Of a stretch of 64,000 bases of DNA, positions 23,229 to 34,708 are shown in pieces. Source of the stretch: Stachybotrys elegans (lineage: Eukaryota; Ascomycota; Sordariomycetes; Hypocreales; Stachybotryaceae). The stretch spans positions 1,302,001-1,366,000 of the forward strand of contig JAGPNK010000002.1 in the NCBI GenBank assembly GCA_020746835.1. Reading direction: 5' to 3'. Both the position numbers and the translations under genes were made by a program. Below the pieces are notes generated by a model. The model was not told the DNA's origin, ran no database searches, and saw only the letters and a list, made by a program, of their open reading frames with translations. How positions within the stretch are numbered: position 1 is the stretch's first letter; every line of letters starts with the position of its first letter.

Positions 23229-23923
23229 TCAGATGGCGACCCAGATCAGCATGATGACAACGTCCAGGCCCTTGCCCTCGCCGCCGTCGTACTTGAACGT
23301 CCACATGCCGTCCTTCTTCTCGTCCCAGTAGGCGCCGGTGGCGCTGTGCATGCCCCGGCGGCCGACGTGGGGCTTGCCGTCCGTGGCCGTGGCGTCGGTG
23401 CTGGTCGAGATGTGAGGCTCCTCGGACTTGACCTCGGTGCCGCCGCGCGCCTTGTTCAGGGCCGACGTGGGCACCAGGTGCTGGACGATGGTGCTGTTGC
23501 AGGCGAACTTGAAGGCCGGGGCCGAGGCGCCCTCGGGGGTGGATTCGGAGATGACGGCCTTGAGCATAGAGCTCTGGAAAAAGAAGCTGTTAGCTGGTGC
23601 GGCTCTGCTATGGTGTGCGCGCGAATAGCGACAGGTGAAGGGGAGGGTCCTACAATGATGGTAGAGTTCCATTGCTCCGTCTTGGCGTGGTCGTAGAACT
23701 CGGCGCTTCCAATGGCACTGTTGCAGACCTGTAGCGCTTATTGTTAGCAGACGTGCAGGCGAGGCGTATGTCGCGATCGCCTTGTCGCGCGTAGAGAAAA
23801 GGGGAGGTTACGCACGTCGGTAGCGATCTGCTTGAGGCGGTTGAAGGCAACAGGCTGTCCGGGCTGGTTAGCAAGCTGCAGTAGAGGAGAAAACGGGGAT
23901 TGGGTACATACAGGAGTAGCCAT
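23229..23923 (-). CDS. Tctex-type dynein light chain
   Basis: 159-aa light chain of the cytoplasmic dynein motor (Tctex1/DYNLT family), which binds the intermediate chain and cargo. Exons 23912-23923, 23816-23863, 23654-23728 and 23229-23573. The diagnostic Tctex1 layout is visible: an N-terminal helix (VAFNRLKQIATDVCNSAIG), the EQWNSTII strand, the helix SSMLKAVIS, the core strand FKFACNSTIVQ, then TGAYWDEKKDGMWTFKY and a hydrophobic C-terminal strand. An insertion of about 35 residues (charged, Thr-rich) between two core strands is longer than in animal homologues. The first coding exon is only four codons (MATP). Its 48-nt intron has the branch site CTAAC almost touching the acceptor; an acceptor 12 nt upstream would add LANQ. 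Confidence 0.88.
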
Positions 23924-24723
23924 TGTGAATGTGGATGCGTAGGGAATGCGATGTTTCGTGATATCGACAGGTTGATAAACAAGCGGTGGGTTGAGCAACA
24001 ACAACAGCAGCAGGACCTGGCTTGGTATTAGAAATGAAGAGCAACAATGAGAGGAGGGGTGGTTAAGGTAAATAAGAGTCCGTACAGAATGGGGAATCAG
24101 GGCTGGGAGGGTCTTAGACTTACGCTTGGAGGCAGGAGAGATTGGACGCTTGACTTGTTATGCGGATGGAAGCGAGTTGTTTCTGTTATTCTGTGTCCTG
24201 TGCTGCTCCATGCATGAACCGCCCATCTCGGCTTCAACCCAAGCTGTCCCCTGTTTGGCGGGGCCCTTCACGTGATTCCCATCACCGAGACGACCCTGCC
24301 TGATCAAAACACAGGCAAGACGGAGAAAAGCTTGAGCCATGGCCTTTGGCTGCCAGTGGAGAAGCGGTACCTGAACATGCACTGAAAATTGCCTGAAGCT
24401 AATGTAGGTGGGGCCCTGCTATGCATGCAGGCGCAAGAATCTTTTGTCGTCACTGCCGGCAACTACCTCGTACTGTAAACTGTAATTCCACTCTTCCTGC
24501 GTTTCAATCCCCCAACCATTATCACCTATCCAGCTCCACGCAGCATCTGTAATCACCGTGATCCGTACGAATCGATATCCGCACCGAACTGTGGACTGAG
24601 CGCCGTTGCACATCTCTATCCTCGATTGGTTTACGCCCGGAGCGACTCACTCGAGGTACCACCGATCGAACCCGTGTCTCGCTGTCAACGCGCATCCTGA
24701 CAAGCCTCCATCTAGAACCAGCC
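23924..24723. other. Divergent promoter region
   Basis: 800 bp between the divergent starts of the dynein light chain (-) and vtc1 (+) genes. It presumably contains both promoters. No TATA box or other strong element stands out. Confidence 0.5.
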
Positions 24724-25180
24724 ATGTCTTCCCAACCGCTCCTCCAGACCGCTCCCGGTACGTGGCCTTCTATATGCGCAATTCGCAGTCGTTCCATTTG
24801 CTAAATCATCCCCCCAAGGCAAGCGAATTGCCCTGCCGACCCGCGTTGAGCCCAAGGTCTTCTTCGCCAACGAGCGAACCTTCCTGTCATGGCTCAACTT
24901 CTCCGTCATCCTGGGCGCCCTCGCCATCGGCATGCTCAACTTCGGTGACCGAGTCGCCTTCATCTCGGCTTTCCTCTTCACGGGAGTTGCCATGGCTACC
25001 ATGGTGTATGCGCTCTTTACGTATCATTGGCGAGCAAAATCGATTCGAGTGAGGGGCCAAGCTGGCTTCGACGACCGTTTCGGTCCCACCTTCCTGGCCA
25101 TCATCCTCCTCTTGGCCGTCATTGTCAACTTTGTCCTGAGGATCGTCGAGCAGTCCAAGAAGGAGCAGCACAGCCCTTAA
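24724..25180 (+). CDS. vtc1: Vacuolar transporter chaperone subunit 1
   Basis: 131 aa, very close to the usual length of Vtc1 (Nrf1), the small membrane subunit of the VTC complex, which makes inorganic polyphosphate and passes it into the vacuole. Exons 24724-24757 and 24819-25180; the 61-nt intron splits codon 12 (APG/KRIALP). The family signature [17 protein letters not shown] (residues 21-37) precedes three membrane helices at about 34-53, 58-80 and 100-121, which form the DUF202 fold. There is no SPX or polymerase domain, as expected for Vtc1. The SPX/three-helix protein at 4533-6175 may be another subunit of the same complex. Confidence 0.95.
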
Positions 25181-25515
25181 ACTCCCGCCGTCGAGTCGAG
25201 TCGAATCGAATTGTTGATGTTGGAAATCGGCAGGTCGGATCTGTGTTTGGTGAAGCGACGTCAAGGGAGCGATGACCGAAGTGGGCGATTGATATTGAAA
25301 CAATGGTCAAAGCGTGTCGAAGCGTCGCAATCTTCTGAGAGGTTGCAACTGAATGTATCATGGACAAGTAGGATATTATGTACGAGCGTTAGAACAAACA
25401 ATGTGGTCCAACCACGGCAATAAAATGGGTATTTCTTTGGTCGCCAGCAATTTCCCAAGCCTCCTTTGTTGTATGATATGACGAAAGTACCCTGCAAACG
25501 GCCCGGGTCGCCTGA
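25181..25515. other. Short convergent intergenic region
   Basis: It holds the 3' ends of vtc1 (+) and the Alba-domain gene (-). Nothing else is recognised. Confidence 0.5.
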
Positions 25516-26154
25516 TCATGGTTTCGTCTCGTCGCTGCTTTGTAGTGTGATGTCGTCCTTTGCTTTGAGCTCAGGAACCGGTCCAACAGCCAGGAAGACA
25601 CGCATTGACTTGCAAACATGTGTTGGTGGCCTCGGTGCCACGGCTCTTTCGAAGCGGCTCCCCATGGTCTCGAAGCCGTCGCCGTCGCCGTCGCCGTGGG
25701 AGTCTTGCGAGTTTCTCTCGAGCACTGTCTCTTCGATGACATCGCGCTTCTTTGCCTCCGATTGCGACGTGAATAGCTGGTTGTACTGGTACCAGCTCTT
25801 GCCCTCCTCGCCAAGCACCCTTTTGCACTGCTCGACAACCGTAATCAGCTTGCACACATCCGTGGTCCGCGCATAGAGCAGCGCCACGCGGGGCTTGTCG
25901 GCGGTGGCCAGCAAGTGCCGCGTAACATAGGCGGTGCGCTTCCCTATGGGCGTGGAGGATATGACGGAGACGGGGAGGGCGTCGTAGTGAGGTGCGAGTT
26001 GGGCCAGAACGGCTTCGTGGGGTTCGACGAGGGAAGAAGATGGCTGCGGCTGTGTCACGCGATGCTTCTTGGCTGACTTGGGTCCCTGTGCAGGCGCCGC
26101 CTCGCCCGTTTTGCGCTTCTTCGTGCCGTGGTCTGCTCTGGCGTCGGCGGCCAT
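25516..26154 (-). CDS. Alba-domain protein, RNase P/MRP subunit-like
   Basis: 212 aa, intronless in this model. A basic N-terminus (TKKRKTGE, KSAKKHR) suggests nuclear targeting. Residues about 60-130 read as an Alba fold: PVSVISSTPIGKRTAYVTRH, then VALLYARTTDVCKLITVVEQ and WYQYNQL. The YQYN block and the KLI-x2-VE helix are typical of eukaryotic Alba proteins of the Rpp20/Rpp25 (Pop7/Pop6) type, which bind RNase P and RNase MRP RNA as a heterodimer. Which of the two it is cannot be decided here. The C-terminal tail has an acidic Gly-Asp repeat from a (GTCGCC)n codon repeat. The start at 26154 was chosen by the basic leader, but the frame is open upstream to 26382. Confidence 0.75.
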   Translation of the reverse strand: MAADARADHGTKKRKTGEAAPAQGPKSAKKHRVTQPQPSSSLVEPHEAVLAQLAPHYDALPVSVISSTPIGKRTAYVTRHLLATADKPRVALLYARTTDVCKLITVVEQCKRVLGEEGKSWYQYNQLFTSQSEAKKRDVIEETVLERNSQDSHGDGDGDGFETMGSRFERAVAPRPPTHVCKSMRVFLAVGPVPELKAKDDITLQSSDETKP

Positions 26155-26554
26155 GACCGCGGAGAGGGTGAGAAAGAAGAGGGAAGGGGAAAACAGGAGT
26201 TTGTTGTTCCAAGAGAAGTTGTCGCCAAGCAATTGCCTAATGCGATGGATGACTGGGGCAAAATCGTCAAGATGCCGCTTATCGGGAATTTTACAGATCT
26301 TATCGCCCACCATTTTGACGAGCTTCTTGTCAACGTCATCCCAACAAACAATTTTTACGAAAATATCATGCATATTTCTCAATCAAATCCCATTAGCAAA
26401 AACAAACGACATAGGGACTTGGTTTTTGTTTTTGTTTTTTTTATACGCCAGTTCGGAGCACCTATGTTTATTGACTCTGCTTCTAACTGTAGTAACTTCG
26501 CCGAACTACATTTTCTCTCCATGATCGATCCAGACGACTTGTCCATTCGTCCAT
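26155..26554. other. Spacer upstream of the Alba-domain gene
   Basis: This is the presumed promoter and 5' leader of the Alba-domain gene plus the 3' UTR of the aegerolysin gene. The first 228 bases are open in frame with the Alba gene (back to 26382), so the leader could be coding. Confidence 0.4.
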
Positions 26555-27018
26555 TTAGCCAAGCTTGACGACCTTGACGGTAACGGTTCCAAGAGCACCA
26601 GAGTCCAGACTGGCGCCGGTATGCTGCACCATATAGTTGTTGTTGATGTCGCTGACGGTGAAGGTGTTGGTCTTGGAGCCCCAGGGGCAGTTCCAGTAGA
26701 CGTGGCAGATCTTGGTGCTGCCGTCATAGAGGTCAAAGACGCCCTCAGTTCCGGAGGAGGCATCAGAGCGGCCGCAAGAGGCAATGCTCGCCTCTGCGCC
26801 CTCGCCGGCCGTCTCCTTTTCGACGTCGCCGCCACTGATTTCGTTGTCCTTGTTGTCCCACTTGTAGAACTTGCCCCTGTGTAGCTGTCAGCATAGCCCA
26901 CGGTTATAAGTGGTCAGCGGTGTAATACTTACCACATGACCTTGGAGTCCTGGACACTGATCTTGCCAGACTTCGTCAGGTACTGGACAATGACGTGAAC
27001 CCACTGAGCGTAACCCAT
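26555..27018 (-). CDS. Aegerolysin-family lipid-binding protein
   Basis: 135 aa, the normal size of aegerolysins: small beta-sandwich proteins that bind specific membrane lipids such as sphingomyelin or ceramide phosphoethanolamine. Exons 26933-27018 and 26555-26876, intron 56 nt. Family markers are an N-terminal MGYAQWV strand, an aromatic GKFYKWDNKD segment, the central block CGRSDASSGTEG, and the most conserved stretch YWNCPWGSKTNTF. There is no signal peptide, as is usual for the family. Some members become pore-forming only with a MACPF-domain partner; no such gene is visible in this window, so cytolytic activity should not be assumed. A TATA box upstream suggests regulated, possibly strong expression. 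Confidence 0.93.
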
Positions 27019-29041
27019 TGTGAAGATTGTTGTTGGGTGGTTGGTTGGGGAGAGGTGAGGAGTTGTTTCTTGAGTTGAGTGTGTTGGTTGTGATAGCTCG
27101 AGAGATGCTGAGGAAAGATGCTGCCATGGAGGGAATCTCTCGCCATATTTATACCTGTGACAGAGGCCTCAAGTTGTCAGAAGACAGCTCGGCTGGGGAG
27201 ATGTCCATTTCGATCTTGTCGTCACCGCCTCGGTAACAACCCAGTTTCACCTCGGCTGAGCTGTTGTTCAATAGTCAGGATTTGCAATGAATATGCGTTG
27301 GCGGGCGTCTTCATGCACGATTCCAAGTTCATTACGAAACTCAGCTCGAGCAGTGACAGCTCCTAAGCCCAATCCATCGATATGATCGTCTTGCCGTGCC
27401 GTGATCATCGTCCCGTCCCGTCCGCTGTCCCAGACCCGCCTTCAGCTCATCCACCAGAGCTTGGCCAGAATCTGCGATGTCTGATGATGTAGGAAGCTGC
27501 TCTGTTGATCCTACATCTGCAGGGGAGTGCGGGCGGCTTGCTCAGAGAACCTTGGTTTCTTTTGCCACTAGTCGACCTGCTTGATCTTCTGGGCGTGAAC
27601 TTTGTAAGACGTCTTTGCCTAAATAAATTGCCTGGGCATGTCCTTCAGGGCTTCATCCACCAGGTGAATCGACAGGACGGGGGTGTTTCTCGTCGATACA
27701 GGTTATGCACAATAAGCGGTAACGGGCTTTCGTGATAGAACCGAAACCTTCAAACTCCAAGAGGCGCATCAATACTACACCCGTTGACGGCCCAAGTGGA
27801 GGCTTGGCCACACGACTAGCACATACAGCTCCGGAACATGCTCTTCTGTCAAGGGCTTTTCAGCTTCAGCTTTGCCGCTTGGCCTCCCATTGTCTACCCA
27901 ATCCAGTCTCATTCACCCCGAGCAACCGAGATCTGCATCGGTCTAGTTAAGCTGCCGGACGGGCCGATGTGGGACGGTGGCTTGTTCTCGACTTTGCCGA
28001 AAGCAACTGTTGCGTCAACCTTGACAGGGCCAATGAGCTGGGATGGATCATCGCAGATCAAGACCGGAGATGCACCGGCAACCAGCCCTCTTGGCGCGCA
28101 GTAGCTTGTGCGGCAACAGCTTCATTCTATTGGTGACCATAGCTGAGCTCTCTCCAGCTATGACGCGTATTCAAAAAAGAAAACAATCGCCGAGGAGAAG
28201 CATGCCGGCGGCCTTACCAGATGTCGGGCATCTATTAGCACGATCAGATAGAAGTGGCCGAGAAAAGCAAAGCCTGGTGCGGTTTTCGTCAGGCGGTTTG
28301 CTCTATCTCTTCCATCGAAATCCAAACCCCAAGTGACATTGTCCGAGGAAGGAATATATCGGCTATAGACTGGTTTACGCAGTCTGGTAGCGCGAATATA
28401 CTTGCGCTGACTGGCCCAAGGGGGCGACTGGGCTGGGTCAAATTGAGACAGCAATGGGCCAGACGAGCAGCCTAGATTCTCGTGGCCCTTCCCACTCGGG
28501 GATTGACAGGGATATGCTTGGCCAGTAGCAGGCAGTAGTTCATTGCCGTGGTGGTCGAATGTGTGGTTGCATGCAGCAGCGGTGGAACAGGCTGGTTCTG
28601 CTACCTCGTCATCGTCTCGCAGATCCACCGTCTCCAATATGTGTTGTGTAGTGATTCGGCCCTCCTCCAAGAAGATTTTGCAGGGGCGACGGTGGCCGTA
28701 CGCAGCCATTCGGGTGGATCGTGATGTAAATGGACCAAAGTGTCTTCTCGGCAAGTCTGTGTGCCCATCAGTCTCTACTGGCATGTCCTGGCTTCGTTGC
28801 ATGATCGTAGTCAGGGATCCTCCACAGAGGAAGACGAGATAGAGAGTAACTGGTCACAGGGAAATATTGCCTTGCGGTTCGACCTACAAGGCATTGGTCT
28901 CTATCGTATTTCGTCTTGTATTGAACCTTTTACTTTTGACATTTTTGAGCCTGATCTGACGATGTGTTGGGGCATCTAATCATCCTCATAACAAAATCGT
29001 GGCTTTTCATATCCACATTCTGCTGCAATTCGCTATGTCTC
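27019..29041. other. Intergenic region between aegerolysin and lys9 genes
   Basis: The left 150 bp hold the aegerolysin promoter. Beyond that no gene is recognised. The longest frame is minus-strand 28158-28802 (214 codons); it has no recognisable domain and ends in a phenylalanine run, so I do not call it. No repeats stand out. Confidence 0.45.
27146..27153 (-). promoter_or_regulatory. TATA box of the aegerolysin gene
   Basis: A perfect TATAAATA on the minus strand, about 130 bp upstream of the aegerolysin ATG, a suitable distance for a fungal core promoter with a short leader. Most other genes in the window lack such an element. Confidence 0.6.
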
Positions 29042-31107
29042 CTATGCAACAATCTCCTCCTTGCAGAAGATTCCATACTTCTGGTGGATCGTTAGCTTGT
29101 GCGTGTATCATGCATAGTTGGGCGACTAACCTCCTTGAGCTCCTTGATGAGGGGGTCGTTGATCTTGCCGTTCATGGGAGCAAGAACTCCCTTCTCGGAG
29201 ATGGTTCCATCCAAAACCTGCTTCACCGCAACAGCGCAAGGAATGCCGACTACATCAATTAGCCAAGCCTCCTTCTTTTCGGGAGACAAATTGCTTACCC
29301 AGCTTGGCCATTGCCGAGTAGCCGTTGGGGTCTGAGCTACCGTATTCGCAAAGGGTGGAGAGGCGAGTCTGCCTCGTGCCGTCCTTGAGCTCGACCTCGA
29401 ACTTGTGCTGAAGACTGCAGGGTGTTAGCACAGTGTCATTTCACTTCAATCCCGCCTCGTAGAGAGACGGGGGGTTCCGGACGATCCACTTACATGACGA
29501 GATCCCGCTCTCCCTCGGCAAACTGCATCTTCTTCTCGAGAGTAGCACAAATGGTGTCCAGAGGGTTTCCTCGGGGAATCGTCTGGATTGCATATGTCAG
29601 TATATCATCCTCGAGCTCTGCAAATGTCCTTAGCATTAATTTGGGTAGCTCACCTGCTCAGAGGAGAAGAGTCCGAGCCACTTCAAGCCGCTCAGGATGT
29701 GGTCACGCTGCTGGTCGTCCTTGAATGTGGCCTTGGCGACGATGGCATCGACAAGATCCTTCTCCTCGGAGGAAGAAGCACCAAGGTGCTTCTGTGTAGC
29801 CTCCTTCCAAGGAAGAGCTTCCTTGAAGTAGCTCTGCTCCTCATCCTTGAGGAAGCCAATGTCGACCAGGACCTTGACGAACTCAGGGAAGCCAGCGTAT
29901 CGCAGGGTACCCCTAACACAGTCAGTTGCCGCAGGATATTTTTTCCAAGGGGGAAGTCTACCTGACGATAGTCTGGGCTTCGGGGATGTTGTAGCGCTCC
30001 TTGTATCCGGTGGAGTCACGGTTGGGGTAAGCAACGGTGGCGAAGCCTTTCGGTGGAGAGTCAGTGCCATGGATGCAGTGATGCGGTAAGTGATGTCTCT
30101 TTCAGGAACCAAACATCAGAGTAACTTACCTGGGTAGATGTGGTACGGCTTGGCGGTGGTCATCAGGTCTATAGAGTCCAGGTTAGAGACGGTGCTTCCA
30201 AAGAGCTCGATCGCTCAATGAGCGCAATCAACTCACCGGGACCAGCAACATTTACGACCTTGCCATCTTGCCAAAAGCTGGCAGGGTTTCGCAGTGCAAG
30301 CAGGACACCTCGGGGTGACCTATGTATGTCAGCCTTGGCGTCAGGTATTGTGAAGAGTGCATTTACCATGAGAACTTGTATCCCAGAGGGTTGCCAGAGC
30401 ACTCGGGTGCGCAAAGACCACCGCAGTAGCTGAGGAAGCTAAGGATCTTGCCGCCCTCTTGGTGGACCTCCTCGATGGTCTTAACGGCATCTACACGGGT
30501 CAGTACCGTTTCCTATACTTCCTATGGATGGATCCTCACAGAGGTGGTCAATGCCGGGGTCTGCAGAGATATAATGTTAGCTTCGGGTGTATCCTTATCA
30601 GGCGGGAGGAAACGGTACCCAGGCCAATCTCGTTCATGACAGTAATGCCGGCGTCCTTGCATTGTTGGTCCAGCTCCATCATGGCAGGAGAGACGTAGCT
30701 GGTCGTTACAACGTGCTTCTTCTGGCGAATGGCGGACTTGATGACGGTGGCGTGGAAGGTATAGGGGATCAAGCTGATGACTAGGTCGTGCTTTGCGACC
30801 TCGGCATCGAGCGCCTCGTCGTTGTTGACATCGAGGGCGATGGGGGTCGCATTAGGGATACCGGCGGAGAGTGCCTTGGCGGACTCGAGGGTTCTGCATG
30901 CTTCGAGAGGGTCAATTTCTCGGCTTCGATGACGGGTTCATTCTAGAGGAGGTCGTACCGACGGTCACAGCGATGCCCGACTTGGACAGCTCGTCGAGGG
31001 TGGGCTTGGTCACGAAACCAGCTCCAAGCATCAACACCCTGTATTTTGCAGGCGGTCAGTGGGTGGGCTTCTATGAAGATGCTTTGGTCTTACTTTTGGG
31101 ACGCCAT
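29042..31107 (-). CDS. lys9: Saccharopine dehydrogenase (NADP+, L-glutamate-forming)
   Basis: Saccharopine reductase, the penultimate step of the fungal alpha-aminoadipate route to lysine; 449 aa, matching yeast Lys9. Thirteen exons: 31094-31107, 30959-31038, 30619-30900, 30540-30560, 30367-30490, 30237-30319, 30130-30168, 29962-30046, 29654-29912, 29494-29582, 29299-29414, 29131-29249 and 29042-29080. All twelve introns are GT-AG and every junction keeps frame. The N-terminal Rossmann motif VLMLGAGFVTKPT starts at residue 6. The conserved active-site segment NEIGLDPGIDHLYAVK is assembled across a 21-nt micro-exon. Later blocks include YCGGLCAPECSGNPLGYKFSW and, at the end, KYGIFCKEEIVA. The intron density is much higher than in the neighbours. 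No lysine gene cluster is present. Confidence 0.96.
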
Positions 31108-34100
31108 TGTGTTAATTGTCTTTGTTTTTCTCTCTGATAGTTCTTGTTGTACTTGGTGGGATGTATGTCGTAGGAGGGGTTTGCTGTAACAGGGTGCTGT
31201 AGATGTTGCTGAAAATTCTTGGTGGGGTATGTCCGATAGCGGCAACATGCCCCTCCATGATAGCAACAGGAATATCACAATCAATCGGCAATGCAAACCT
31301 CGAGCTTGGAGTTATCACCGTCCACCTGGCTGGTTCCCATATGCTATGTTGACCTGTCTTGTTTGTCCATTTCTTTGTGATTTTGTCTTTCGGGTTTACT
31401 GGCCCTTGTCTAATAATGTCTTTCTACCATTGGAACCCAAACGCGTTGCGATAAAGCATCAATTAAAGCATATATATTGATTGCATTGCTGTTCGGGGGA
31501 TATTTCCGTTTGCACTGATACCTGGGTGCATTGAACGACACTATTTCACGGGTGAGGTTGTGCCGTATATACATGATACCCTCGTCATGTTGCTGTATTG
31601 GCGGAACAGGTCCCTCGAGGTGATGCCTCCCCTCGGGACGATTGGAGCTTTGACAAGTGATTCTCACATCGTATGGCCAATACCACACAATAGAATGAAC
31701 AGTATAACCAAGTCAAGAAACCTTCTTCTATGTTCAAGCCGTTTCGAGCTGGCTTGCAATGTGAAGCCTAATGCGAATCGGCTCATGCCCTCTAGGGTAG
31801 GCTGGGCTTCAAGATCTCGATGGGTGCGTACTGACCACGGCGGTATATAATGACTCGACTCACCAGGTTACACACGCAATATCGTGGCATGGATGATTTC
31901 TCGATCCTATACCCTAGCGAGTGAGCAGCATAATGGAATTACTCGTAGACGGCGTAGGTCCGTGGAAGCCACTCAAGCAGCACACAGAACGGCAAAAGGC
32001 ACACGTATCCTTGTGATTGATCTGGACTGAATTTATGGGGATGCCGGGCTTGATGCTCCACGATGCTGTCATTAAGCATGGATCGTCCTCTCCTCACTCG
32101 CCCAGAAGGCTCGTACTCGGAAGGCATGAGTTGGACCCTACCCAAGATCAACAACCATTGAAACTCCCGCATCTTTAGCTCGGAGCCGGCACCAAGCTTA
32201 CTGTAAGGCCGATCGGCGACACAATAGGAGCTTGGGCCTGCGACGGCCATGTAGCAGCAAACCCACGATTTCAGCTTCGCCTCTTGTTTGTGCAGCAGGT
32301 CTTTTCTACGTGAGATACAAGACGTATCAGCTCCCACCAACGGGGTTGGCGAGAAAGAGAGGCTCGCCGGACCACAAACACAAACGCTTCTTTCAATCGA
32401 AACATCGAAGCACGATGCACCAGGTGGGGCAGACGACATCAAAAGGGATCCCAAGATCCGCAGTCTCAATGAGGCTTTCAGATTATTGTGGCTCTATGGA
32501 GGGCTGGTCTTGGTAGCCCCACTTCTTACGACATCGCGATCCACCAATGATCATGCAGCAATCCATCACACTGTGTCAAAGCTCTGTAGATACATACCTA
32601 CAAAGATGCGAGATGCGAGCTTCGAGTTTCCGTCATGACACTCGACCTGGGCAAACGGGATACCTCTTGGTACCTTCTCATGACGAGTGAGCCGGTAAGG
32701 AGCGGCTGCCTTTTTGCGCACGGGCAGCACAAGTGTTTCTTGAATATGCACCAGAAGATAGCGTGCCCCAGATGGACATTTCCAAATACCTCTGGGCGAG
32801 CCCGCTGAAGCTTATCGTAGCGTCCCACCTGCTGTAGCAATAGCTGGTGCTGCCTCGGGAGGTACCTGTCGGGATCTTCCATCTCATCCCCGGTGGGACT
32901 AGAAGAGATAGAGCCTTGCGTCATGATGTCTCCCTATTCCGTTCGTGGAGGCATTTGGATGAGGAGAAGCATCAGTTGTCTTCACGAAGCCGTTGGATAT
33001 GGACATCCTGTCCCCAGTGCACGGGCGATCAGTATATGCGTTATCGTATCGAAGCCAGATCCAGAAGGCCCGCCATGGAAAGTTGCTATGTGCGCATAAA
33101 TAAAGCCTCGCATCATGTAAACCTTAAAGAGAGCAAAACGTCCGGCCCCGCTCCAGGGATTCAGCTAAGGCCTGCTGGAAAGAGTGTAGAAAAACAATAG
33201 AAGTTTCGCACACTGTAACATGCTGTGCTTCGCACTGGGCATATCGAGGGGAGTTGCAAGGGCGAACGCCGAAGCTATTTCTGTTGTCTGCACATGCGAC
33301 ATACAGCAAGCTTTGACGGTTGCCCGCTCCAGCTGAAATCAACCACTTAGGGGAGCACCTTTGCCGCATGAGTCGTGGCACACAGAAAAAGGGCCTGGCA
33401 TGGCATACTAATGTGACACAGCTTGCATTACGCCGGTGCCTACATCAACTACGCACAGGAGCATCGTATGTTGCCTGTGCAGCATGCGTGTGATTCCTTC
33501 TTGGTGGTGTAGTGCGTGGCAGAGAGCCGGGTACTTGGAGCACTAACAGGGAGATAACATGTTCCTGGGGAACCAGCCGTTTCGGAGGGGTTGCTGGGCG
33601 ATAAGGCACTGGTATCCCTTGTGTTTCTCCCAGAGGGAACAACAATCCCACGGGGAGCCGGAGAGAGCCAATCGTGTCCACCCACACCCCCCTTCCCCTT
33701 GCAGATTGGCAGGCAGGATTGGCCAAAGCGGACCCACTGATAAAACGCACACCATTAGCTCGGTGCGCGCTAGCGAGCCTCAGGCCGCTAACGTAGTTGC
33801 TAATTGGTAGGGACCTTGGTCGACTCGTATGTGCTCACACATCCGGGAATCTTCTCGCTCGACTTGGTTGTCGCTGCCTTGCTTCATGTTCTGTTTTTGC
33901 CCCCCCTCGATCCACACACCAGACCCCACTGGAGCTGCCTCGCCTCAGCTTCACAGTGTCAGACTGGAGCTCCTGGCAAATCACAGCTCGCTGTTCGGCT
34001 CCCTCGTCACCCCATCTCACCTTGCGTACGTGCCTTCCTTTCATGCCCGCTGCGCAGCGCTGATTCTGACCCCCCGTCCCCTTCCCTCCCCATCCTCCCT

Positions 34101-34708
34101 TTCCTTCCTTCTCGTCCATTTCCCTCCCCCGAGCCCCCATTCACATATGCTCTCGCTCACTCAAACTCCCATCTTGCCTGTGTCTCTCCCTCCTTTTCTC
34201 CCACTGCTCTCCCCTTTTCCTCCTCATATTTGCCAGGAGGAAGACGATACACTCTCTCCCCTATTATTTCTCTCTCTCATTCTCGCGGCTCGAGGCTTTC
34301 ACTAGCACTCGATCTTACACACGCCAACCCCCCGCTCCCATTTCCATTTCATTTCGTCGCTGTCTCGCCCTTGTCCTCGCGCCGCAGTCCTTCCCTCTCT
34401 CTACCCTAGGGGGCACCCGACCTGCTTTCCTGACCCGACCCCGTCCGCAACTGTTGAGGGGCCACATCACCACCACCGCCGCGTCCGCACCCACACGCCA
34501 GTGCCCAGCGCTCACGCCCCCTTTGCATTCGCCCCTAGCAATAAAACTGGGCCCCAATCTATTTACGTCAGCAGCCGCAATCATACTTGCGCAAGGCTCC
34601 GGCGCATCTCCCCTTTTCTTGTCGCTGGTCGCCTGGAATCATCCCGCATCACCGTTTTGCGCCACTTGTCGCAAACCTCCTCATCCTACCGCGTGCCCTT
34701 CCAAGGGG
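31108..34708. other. 3.6-kb gene-poor intergenic region
   Basis: The left end is the lys9 promoter and the right end, CT-rich from about 34060, is the leader of the AHC1-like gene. Between them, overlapping open frames at 31939-32469 (-), 32288-32638 (+) and 32598-32924 (-) look weakly protein-like but have no family match and no clear splice chain. AGGTACCT occurs at 32860-32867. I see no transposon ends or terminal repeats. Confidence 0.45.

Noticed and set aside
28158..28802. 214-codon minus-strand open frame between the aegerolysin and lys9 genes
   Set aside because: No recognisable family and no conserved-looking motif. Length alone is not enough in a GC-rich genome.
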